A stretch of 64,000 nucleotides of DNA from Vulcanimicrobiota bacterium. GTDB lineage: Bacteria; Vulcanimicrobiota; Vulcanimicrobiia; Vulcanimicrobiales; Vulcanimicrobiaceae. This document shows, in pieces, positions 57,731 to 64,000 of the stretch (its first letter is position 1; each line of letters begins with the position of its first letter). Both the position numbers and the translations under genes were made by a program. Where the stretch lies: assembly GCA_027307235.1 (NCBI GenBank), contig DAHUXH010000013.1, forward strand, positions 248,001-312,000, in the 5' to 3' direction. The notes below the pieces were generated by a model. The model did no database searches and was not told the DNA's origin. It saw only the letters and a list, made by a program, of their open reading frames with translations.

Positions 57731-58423
57731 ATGGACGCCATGCTTCATGCCAAGATCGCGGTGATCGACGACGATCGCTTTGTGCGCGAGATGCTCGAAC
57801 TCGGCCTCTCGCGCGAGGGCTTTGAAGTTCGCGCGGCCGCCGACGGACAGGCAGCGCTGGGCCTCGTTCGCGAGTGGAACCCCGAGGCGATCGTGCTCGA
57901 CGTTATGCTTCCGAAGATCGACGGCTTCGCCTTGCTGCCCATGCTGCGCGAGATCACCCAGGCGCCGATTCTCATGCTGACCGCCAAGGGCGAGACCAGC
58001 GACAAAGTGACCGGGCTCGCCGCCGGGGCCGACGACTACTTGGTTAAGCCGTTCGTCTTCGAAGAACTGCTCGCGCGGCTGCAAGCTAAGCTCCGGCGTC
58101 CGCAGCTCATCGAAGAGAACGCGCTGCGCTGGCGTGATCTGACGCTCGACCCAGTCGCGCGCGAAGTGACGCGCGGCAAGGAGCGGATCGACCTGACGCA
58201 GCGTGAGTTCGATCTGCTCGAAGTGCTGATGCGCGATCCGCGCCGCGTTTTTTCCAAGGACCATCTGCTCGAATTGGTGTGGGGGCACGATTTCGACGGC
58301 GGGCCGAACATCGTCGAGACCTACATCTCGTACCTGCGCGCGAAGCTGGACAAGCCGGACATGTCGGCATCGATTATCCGGACGGTCCGCGGCGTCGGTT
58401 ACGGCGTCGCACCGGAGCGATGA
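57731..58423 (+). CDS. OmpR-family response regulator
   Basis: A 230-residue response regulator. The receiver has the acidic pair in VIDDDR, phospho-acceptor D57 in VLDVMLP, Thr in MLTAKGE and Lys in YLVKPF. The winged-helix output domain follows (LTQREFDLLEVLMRDPRRVFSKDHLLELVWG, TYISYLRAKLD). The start is ATG 57731. It overlaps the kinase start by 4 bp. Confidence 0.95.
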   Translation: MDAMLHAKIAVIDDDRFVREMLELGLSREGFEVRAAADGQAALGLVREWNPEAIVLDVMLPKIDGFALLPMLREITQAPILMLTAKGETSDKVTGLAAGADDYLVKPFVFEELLARLQAKLRRPQLIEENALRWRDLTLDPVAREVTRGKERIDLTQREFDLLEVLMRDPRRVFSKDHLLELVWGHDFDGGPNIVETYISYLRAKLDKPDMSASIIRTVRGVGYGVAPER

Positions 58424-59877
58424 TGCGCCGCACCGTTGCCGCGCGACTCGCAGCTCTCTATGCGACCATGCTCGGTATCACCGTGATCGTCGTGATTCTC
58501 GCGTCGTCGGCGGCGCTTGTCGTCGAGCTGGGAAACTTCACCGGTGACATCGCGGTGGCAAAACATGAGGAAGCGCGCGCGTTAGCCGATCTTGCGCACG
58601 ATCGCGGACAGTCGCTGGCGTCGATCGGGCCGCAGATCGTCTCGCGTTTGTCCGACAGCGGTCTGCGCGTCGCGGTCTACGACGAACACGGAACATTCCT
58701 CGCCGGCGATAGCGGCGTGCATCCGCCGTTGCTCGATCAAGTGCTCAAAGGCGACGTCAAGCTCATCAACGACGGGAGCGGGCGCCTTTCGGTCACTGCA
58801 CCGCCCTCGCCGGCATCACCGGATCAAACGCCGGGTTCGGCGCGCGTCGTGTACGAACGCATCGGCAGCGGCGACAACCAGTTGCGCCCGATTCCCTTCT
58901 CCCTCACGCGTGTCGCCGGCGGATACGTCGCGTTCGCGCCGTCGATCACCGGCTTTCTCGCGTCGATGCTGCCGTATTGGCGCGTCGTGGTGACGATCGC
59001 TATTGTCGCCATCCTGCTCTCTTGGCTGGTCGGCGCACTGGTCGCACGTCAGGCACTCGCGCCGATCAATGAGATCGTGGTTGCGCTACGCGCGCTTGCC
59101 GACGGCGACTTCGCGAAGCGCACCTTCGCGTTCGGCGGTCGCGACGAGATCGGTGTCCTCACCTCGGCCTACAACGCTGCCGCAACCGGCGTCGCGGCAG
59201 CGATGGAAGAACGCCGCAGCACTGAGGAGCGCATGCGCCGATTCGTCGCCGACGCAGGCCATGAACTGCGCACCCCGCTCACCGTAATCGGCGGCTATAT
59301 CGACGTACTGCGCCGCGGCGCGGTCGACGAGCCGAAGATCGCGCGACAGATTCTCGGCACGATGGGCCTCGAAAAAGAGCACATGCGCGGGCTCATCGAT
59401 CGCCTCGTGCGTTTGGCGCGGATGGACACCGACGAGCCGCCCACGATTGAAGCGATCGACGTTCCCGACCTGCTGCGCCGCCAGTGCGAAGCTGCCCGCC
59501 GGGTCGACGACGACGTCGCCATCGACTTTAGCGCCGACGGCGCAACGACGGTGCGGGCCGATCGCAGCGAGCTTTCCGAAGCTTTGTGGAACGTCATCGA
59601 AAATTCGCTAAAGTACGCGCCGCAAGCACCGATTCATCTGCGTGCCGCGCAATGTGGCGGGCGCACGGTCATCAGCATTCACGACGAAGGTCCGGGGATG
59701 ACCGAAGTCGAGCGTCTGCATGCGTTCGAACGCTTTTACCGCGGTGACCGCCGCGGCGAGATCGCCGGCAGCGGGCTTGGACTTGCTATTGCCAAACGCG
59801 CGGTCGAACGAGCCGGTGGCACGATCGAACTTGAAAGCGCGCCGGGTCACGGCACCACCGTCACCATCGCCATTTAG
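58420..59877 (+). CDS. Sensor histidine kinase
   Basis: A 485-residue membrane kinase partnered with the upstream regulator (ATGA overlap). Two membrane helices (about 11-33 and 186-209) flank a periplasmic sensor of about 150 residues; a HAMP linker follows (about 210-262), then HisKA with H281 in DAGHELRTPL and the ATPase domain with N box NVIENSLKYAPQ, DEGPGM and GSGLGLAIAK. The domain order fits envelope-stress or phosphate-type sensors. The signal is unknown. Confidence 0.94.
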   Translation: MMRRTVAARLAALYATMLGITVIVVILASSAALVVELGNFTGDIAVAKHEEARALADLAHDRGQSLASIGPQIVSRLSDSGLRVAVYDEHGTFLAGDSGVHPPLLDQVLKGDVKLINDGSGRLSVTAPPSPASPDQTPGSARVVYERIGSGDNQLRPIPFSLTRVAGGYVAFAPSITGFLASMLPYWRVVVTIAIVAILLSWLVGALVARQALAPINEIVVALRALADGDFAKRTFAFGGRDEIGVLTSAYNAAATGVAAAMEERRSTEERMRRFVADAGHELRTPLTVIGGYIDVLRRGAVDEPKIARQILGTMGLEKEHMRGLIDRLVRLARMDTDEPPTIEAIDVPDLLRRQCEAARRVDDDVAIDFSADGATTVRADRSELSEALWNVIENSLKYAPQAPIHLRAAQCGGRTVISIHDEGPGMTEVERLHAFERFYRGDRRGEIAGSGLGLAIAKRAVERAGGTIELESAPGHGTTVTIAI

Positions 59878-59982
59878 GGAAGTCGTGATTTCCGCCAGGC
59901 CTTCGTTGCGGAAAGACCCGTGTACCGAAGGGAAGTCGTGATTCCCGCCAGGCCTTCGTTGCGGGAAGACTCGTGTACCGTA
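59877..59982 (+). repeat. Two tandem 53-bp direct repeats
   Basis: Units at 59877-59929 and 59930-59982 differ at only a few positions; both contain GGGAAGTCGTGATT, CCGCCAGGCCTTCGTTGCGG and GTGTACCG. They begin at the stop codon of the histidine kinase. No coding role is evident. Confidence 0.75.
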
Positions 59983-60031
59983 GTACACTTCGTCTTTCCG
60001 CGCCTCGGCCTGGCGAAAATCACGGCTTCCC
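59930..60031 (+). repeat. Long imperfect hairpin formed by an inverted third copy
   Basis: The segment 59983-60031 is an inverted, diverged copy of the preceding unit: GTACAC...CGGCCTGGCG...CACGGCTTCCC mirrors GGGAAG...CGCCAGGCC...GTGTAC. Arms of about 49 bases meet at a 4-base loop (CGTA). It could end kinase transcription or mark an intergenic mobile repeat family. Confidence 0.65.
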
Positions 60032-60093
60032 TTGGGTCTCAGGCTTCCCTTGGTCTCAGAGGTTTCTCAAGGGGTGAGTGCATTATTTTTCTT

Positions 60094-63000
60094 ATGATTC
60101 GGCGATGGGTTGTTGGGGTTTTTGCTGTCCTGCTGGGGTTGTCGCAGGTTTTCGTTGGGCCGGCTTCGGCGCAGACGAGTGATGCCGGTGTGATCCGGAT
60201 CGTCGTCGTCGATGCGGCGACACAGAAGCCGGTCAATCTGGCGCGCGTCTTGCTCGACGGGCCGGTGATCACCAGCGAATTCACCGGGAACGACGGACGC
60301 TCGGCATTTACCGAGGTCCCCGACGGGATCTATCGCGCGCGAATCTTCAAGAACGGGTATCAGAGCGCGACCACGACGTCGTTTGAAATCGTCTCCGGCA
60401 ACTCGGTGACCATCAGCGTGACGCTGGCCCAATCGACGCAGCTCAAGACCATCGCCATCGTGAGCGCACGTTCCACCGCGACTGTGTCGGCGACGTCAAT
60501 CACCAACGATTCCCCGCAGCGCAAGCTCTCGACCGACCTTGCCGATGCGTTGAACAAACTCTCGGGCGTGAGCGTCGCCACTGCAAGCGACGACTCCGAT
60601 GCCTCGCAGACGATCTCGCTTGAAGGCCATGACGCGAGCCAAACGCAGCTCTCGCTCGACGGCATTCCGCTCAACGCGCCGGGCGCGGCCGGCGATCTGC
60701 GATCGTTCGCGACCGACCTGTTCTCGGGGGCGTCCGTGCGCAACGGACCGCAAGCCGGCGGCTTGGGCGGCGGCGTTAACTTCTCGACGGTGGAACCGAC
60801 CCTCTCATGGACGGGAAGCACGACGATCGGCGTGGCGAGCAACGGCAAATCGAACGATGCGTTCTCTGAGAGCGGTTCGTTCGGGAAGGTCGGAATCGCG
60901 CTCATGCACACCGACCGCACCAATACGAGTCTGCTCGACGGCATGCGGTTTCTCGATGCGAGCGGACTCGACTATTCGCACGACGGCGACGCCTACTTCG
61001 GCGGCAATCTCGCGAAGCTGCGCTGGAACGCCGGCGACGCACAAACGCTGAACTTCATGTATCTGGGATCCGTGCGCAACATCGCACTGTCATGCACGCG
61101 CCTGGTGAACTCGATCCCGTGCGGTTTCGGACCGAATAATTTCGCCACCGGCAACGTCTCGTTGATGTCGCTCTCCGACGACGCGCTGCTGGGTTCGACG
61201 GCCGTCCGCGGCTCGCTGTTTCGTAACGCGTCGACCAACGACCGTGACTTGCTCGATCGCTTCGTCAACGGTGTGGCGCAGCCGTCGGGCTTCAACGTGA
61301 ATTCCGCGTCGACCGGCTATTCTCTGAGTGCGGAGTTGCCGGCGCGCGAGCGCCACACGATCTCGCTGCAACTTTCGGGAACGTCCACGTCGGTCGATAC
61401 GCTGCCGCTGGTCGCGCAAAGCGTTCCGTTCGCAAATGGGCCGCAGCACAGCGGCTACGGCACCTTTCAGATCGTCGACACGATGCATTCCAACGCGAAG
61501 CTGTCGTTGACGGACACGCTCGGCGGCAGTATCGCGACCAACTCCTCGGCCGGGCTGCTCGGCAGCGTCGGGATCGGCTGGCGGCCGACGTCGCACGACG
61601 CCTATTCAGCGTCCTACTCGATCGGCGGCGTCGCGGCGCAGTTCCCGCGCGCGCAGATCCTGTCCGATCCGCAATCCTTGACATTCGATTGCAACGCCAA
61701 CGTCGCGTTCGGCAACGCGCCGGGAGATCAGGCGACCGCGACCTCGTCGACGTCGGCGCGGGCCGGCTATTCGCGCAGCTGGACGGGGGGCAATGTCTCG
61801 CTCTCGCTCTACCGGCAAACGCAAAACGGCGTGCTGCTGCCGGTTGAGGTCAACGCCACGCTGTTGGGCGGCGCGCTGCCCGTGGGCTATCTCGCGAGCG
61901 TACAGCAACTGTACAACTCACCGGCGGGATGTAACGGAGCGCAGCCGTTCGGTCTGCAAAACCTATATTTCAACGAACAGATCGCCGGCGTTCGGCGCAT
62001 CTACCAAGGCGGAAGCATCAGCGGATTCTTCTCGCTGGGCAATCTGATCGCGCAGCCGTACATCAACGTAAATTCCACCTCGATCGCGAGCAGCGACCCG
62101 CGTATCGATAACCCGTTTTCGTTCGAATTGCCCAATGCCCAGGTGCCGAACGTGCCGCTCCACCGCGCGGGTGTGACCGTAGACTACAAAGCGCCGCGTT
62201 CATCGGTGGAATATCTCTTCGACGCGCAATACGTCGGAGCGAACAATCCTAACAACCTTCCGGCGTACACGACCTACGATGGCGCGATCAGCACGCTCTT
62301 CGCACGCGGTGCGCTGACGTTTTCGGTGAACAACCTGAGCAACCGATTCGCCGGCATCTTCGCATCGCCGCAGAATCAGGTTCCTTACCAGACGGCCAAC
62401 GGCACCTTGATCGCGAACATCGCGCGGCCGCTCGCGCCGCGTTCGTACAACGTGAGCTACACGGTTCGCTTCGGGGCCGGCGCGGCAGCGCTCTCCGCCC
62501 CGTCGTTGCTCGCGCAGAACCGGCGTGGCGGCGGCGGTCCGCGCAACGCTCCGCTGCCGCTGCCCTCGACGCCGCCGGCTGACCCGCTCGCGCTGGTCGC
62601 GTCCGCACGGTGCGACGCGAACGCGTCGGGGAAGGCCAAACCGGTTCTGGACGGGCTCAAAGCCTATGTCGCGCAGATCGAAGCGGCGAAGACGGGCACC
62701 GGCTACCCGGAGAGCATGGCCGCGCCGCAGATCGGCGGCATCGCGGTCAGTTATCACAAGATGGGCGATTCCTACGCGCTCTCGATCGTCCCGAGCGACT
62801 TCACGATCTTACGCTCCCTGTTCCCATGCGTCGCGTTGCATCGTGCGACCGAAGATGACGTGAAGGCGCGCAACCTCTACGAGCCCAAGCAGGCCGCGTT
62901 CTTCCGTTTGGAAGTCGCGTTCATGCCGTCGGTCGGGCTGTACATCGTGCCGCGTCCGCCGCAGGCAGGCCAGGAGCAGTTTCGTATCTACGCGCTGCCG

Positions 63001-63369
63001 TCATCGCCGCCGGCAGCGCCGTTCGCGCTGCACGCGGGTGCGGCATGCGACGCGGACATGCATGCGTCGGCGCAGACGGCCCTCGCTGAACTGCAAGCCT
63101 ACTTCGCAAGCCCGGGAGCGGCGGTACCGTCGTGGACGATCACGGCTCACGCCGGGAAAGCCGGCACCTGGTACGAGCTGGCGCCGCGCGATCCGTCGAC
63201 GCTCGGCGCGGTGCTGAGCTGCGGGCGGGTTGCCGCCGCAGCGGCGGCCGATCTGCAGCAACGCGGCTTTGACGGCGCGGCGCCGCCCTCGCTGAATTAC
63301 ACGCCTTCGCTCGGTCTCTACATCCTGCGCCGCATGCCGCCGGCCGGTGCGCCCGCACGGGGACAATAG
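60094..63369 (+). CDS. TonB-dependent receptor with carboxypeptidase-like N-domain and duplicated C-terminal domain
   Basis: A 1091-residue outer-membrane receptor. The signal peptide (about 1-27) is followed by a CarboxypepD_reg-like domain (about 32-115: VVVDAATQKPVNLARVLLDG), a plug (about 140-235: LADALNKLSGVSVAT, LDGIPLNAPG, NGPQAGGLGGGVNF) and a 22-strand-type barrel ending near SYNVSYTVRFG (about 796). Unusually, about 295 residues follow, including two copies of a roughly 110-120 residue domain (about 834-957 and 976-1085), each with a CDA start, a second cysteine and a PS[VL]GLYI end. ATG 60094 is chosen from the signal peptide; the longer frame reads through repeats. Ligand unknown. 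Confidence 0.9.
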   Translation: MIRRWVVGVFAVLLGLSQVFVGPASAQTSDAGVIRIVVVDAATQKPVNLARVLLDGPVITSEFTGNDGRSAFTEVPDGIYRARIFKNGYQSATTTSFEIVSGNSVTISVTLAQSTQLKTIAIVSARSTATVSATSITNDSPQRKLSTDLADALNKLSGVSVATASDDSDASQTISLEGHDASQTQLSLDGIPLNAPGAAGDLRSFATDLFSGASVRNGPQAGGLGGGVNFSTVEPTLSWTGSTTIGVASNGKSNDAFSESGSFGKVGIALMHTDRTNTSLLDGMRFLDASGLDYSHDGDAYFGGNLAKLRWNAGDAQTLNFMYLGSVRNIALSCTRLVNSIPCGFGPNNFATGNVSLMSLSDDALLGSTAVRGSLFRNASTNDRDLLDRFVNGVAQPSGFNVNSASTGYSLSAELPARERHTISLQLSGTSTSVDTLPLVAQSVPFANGPQHSGYGTFQIVDTMHSNAKLSLTDTLGGSIATNSSAGLLGSVGIGWRPTSHDAYSASYSIGGVAAQFPRAQILSDPQSLTFDCNANVAFGNAPGDQATATSSTSARAGYSRSWTGGNVSLSLYRQTQNGVLLPVEVNATLLGGALPVGYLASVQQLYNSPAGCNGAQPFGLQNLYFNEQIAGVRRIYQGGSISGFFSLGNLIAQPYINVNSTSIASSDPRIDNPFSFELPNAQVPNVPLHRAGVTVDYKAPRSSVEYLFDAQYVGANNPNNLPAYTTYDGAISTLFARGALTFSVNNLSNRFAGIFASPQNQVPYQTANGTLIANIARPLAPRSYNVSYTVRFGAGAAALSAPSLLAQNRRGGGGPRNAPLPLPSTPPADPLALVASARCDANASGKAKPVLDGLKAYVAQIEAAKTGTGYPESMAAPQIGGIAVSYHKMGDSYALSIVPSDFTILRSLFPCVALHRATEDDVKARNLYEPKQAAFFRLEVAFMPSVGLYIVPRPPQAGQEQFRIYALPSSPPAAPFALHAGAACDADMHASAQTALAELQAYFASPGAAVPSWTITAHAGKAGTWYELAPRDPSTLGAVLSCGRVAAAAAADLQQRGFDGAAPPSLNYTPSLGLYILRRMPPAGAPARGQ

Positions 63370-63400
63370 GCAGCAGGATATCGGGGCGCGACAGAAGCAG

Positions 63401-63431
63401 AAGCGGGCACACGGTTTCCGGGGGCCCGCTT
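63401..63431 (+). terminator. Hairpin between the TonB receptor and the Mpo1-like gene
   Basis: AAGCGGGC and GCCCGCTT form an 8-bp stem around a 15-base loop, followed by TCGC. It lies 32 bp after the receptor stop and ends 8 bp before the next ATG, so it may end one transcript or limit translation of the next gene. Confidence 0.45.
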
Positions 63432-63439
63432 TCGCATTC

Positions 63440-63874
63440 ATGACCAAGTCCGAGATGTTCAGAGAATATGCGTCGTATCATCGCGATACGCGCAATCGGG
63501 TTTGTCATGCGATCGGGATTCCGGCAATTGTTCTCGGGCTAATGAGCATGCTCGCAACGGTACACGCCGGGTCTTTGGACGCGGCGTTCGTCATTGCACT
63601 CGCCGTGCTCGTCTACTACGCCGCGATCGACCTTCGCGGCGCTGTGCTGTGCGCGGTGATCTTCGCGATAGCGTATGTCGTCGGACGTCAGTTGGCATGG
63701 CCGCTCGGAACTGGCATTTTCATCTTCGGATGGGTGTTCCAGTTGGTCGGTCATCGCTTCGAAGGCACGAAGCCGAAGTTCTTGGAGAACCTGGTGTACC
63801 TGTTGATCGGTCCACTCTACGTGTTCGAAGAGCTTGCCTCGGCGCTGGTGCGGCGGGCGCGGATACTACCCTAA
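63440..63874 (+). CDS. Mpo1/DUF962-like membrane protein
   Basis: A 144-residue protein with three to four membrane helices. It has the DUF962 marks YASYHRDTRNRVCHAIGIP near the start and GWVFQLVGHRFEGTKP near residues 98-113, with the conserved histidines. Yeast Mpo1 of this family is an iron-dependent dioxygenase in fatty-acid alpha-oxidation. The bacterial role is not established. The start is ATG 63440 by homology; an earlier frame begins inside the receptor gene. Confidence 0.85.
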   Translation: MTKSEMFREYASYHRDTRNRVCHAIGIPAIVLGLMSMLATVHAGSLDAAFVIALAVLVYYAAIDLRGAVLCAVIFAIAYVVGRQLAWPLGTGIFIFGWVFQLVGHRFEGTKPKFLENLVYLLIGPLYVFEELASALVRRARILP

Positions 63875-63952
63875 ACGGATTCACGTGTTGCGTGGCCGGC
63901 ATTCGCATGTTTGACCCGCCACGCCGTTGTTTTTGAAGGAGTTTGACACCGC

Positions 63953-64000
63953 ATGTACGGTGATGAAATGTTGGATTGCGTGGACTGCGGGCAGCAGTTT
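63953..64000 (+). CDS. Zinc-ribbon protein, 3' end outside the window
   Basis: Sixteen codons are visible: MYGDEMLDCVDCGQQF. The pattern MY-x-D-E-x-L-x-C-x-x-C-G-x-x-F is that of small bacterial zinc-ribbon proteins of unknown function. AAGGAG is about 12 bases upstream. The remainder lies beyond the window. Confidence 0.65.
   Translation, partial: MYGDEMLDCVDCGQQF

Noticed and set aside
59877-59982. CRISPR array
   Set aside because: Only two adjacent units with no spacer between them and no cas genes nearby; an inverted third copy is not CRISPR-like.

Overview
The window looks like chromosomal DNA from a GC-rich, diderm bacterium. Outer-membrane machinery is present (a TonB-dependent receptor, a secretin, lipoproteins with lipoboxes), housekeeping genes are bacterial (rpoB, rpoC, tyrS, mutS2, hslO, aroQ, hup), and the gene order does not match any well-studied phylum I know. 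The STAND/LuxR regulators, Pro-Thr linkers and a carboxypeptidase-like domain ahead of a TonB receptor suggest the Eremiobacterota (WPS-2) or a neighbouring uncultured phylum. That placement is my inference, not something the sequence proves.

Layout. 1-8.6 kb: housekeeping genes (3' part of mutS2, tyrS, hslO, aroQ, hup, tRNA-Pro(GGG), msrB), then a coupled run of RNase H, a membrane-anchored unknown and a polysaccharide deacetylase. 8.6-15.7 kb: acetyltransferase plus a large RecB-like nuclease/helicase fusion, facing a coupled operon of two GT4 glycosyltransferases and a Nudix hydrolase; a broken glycosyltransferase start lies next to it. 15.8-25.4 kb: an orphan secretin divergent from a 1917-residue RHS protein with a low-GC variable tail and an overlapping downstream gene that may encode immunity. 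25.6-29.5 kb: TPR protein, EmrB-like drug exporter and AtoE-like fatty-acid transporter. 29.9-47.8 kb: rpoB and rpoC, which are not adjacent here but about 10 kb apart; between them lie a LuxR regulator, a tiny exported repeat peptide, a degenerate HD-GYP protein, a cupin, the Lhr helicase, small envelope proteins, a dehydrogenase and a hydrolase. 47.8-57.3 kb: a regulatory block containing a LuxR response-regulator-like gene and a tight operon of a STAND-BTAD regulator, a cell-wall amidase, two small proteins, a STAND-LuxR regulator, a 22-residue peptide and an HD-GYP protein. 57.3-64 kb: a two-component system, a repeat cluster, a TonB-dependent receptor with a duplicated C-terminal domain, an Mpo1-like protein and the start of a zinc-ribbon gene.

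The most interesting signal is a gene set that occurs twice, at 33.8-36.4 kb and 53.4-57.2 kb. Each copy has a LuxR-type regulator with a large helical-repeat or STAND sensor part, a very short hydrophobic-start peptide gene with a strong ribosome binding site, a perfect 18-20 bp palindrome upstream of the peptide, and an HD-GYP-family protein next to it. In the first copy the peptide carries three copies of D-[ST]-S-G-G-P-M, the last ending exactly at the stop codon, and the regulator's own start codon lies in a perfect 12-bp inverted repeat. I propose this as a candidate peptide-sensing circuit; the parts are seen in the sequence, the circuit is inference.
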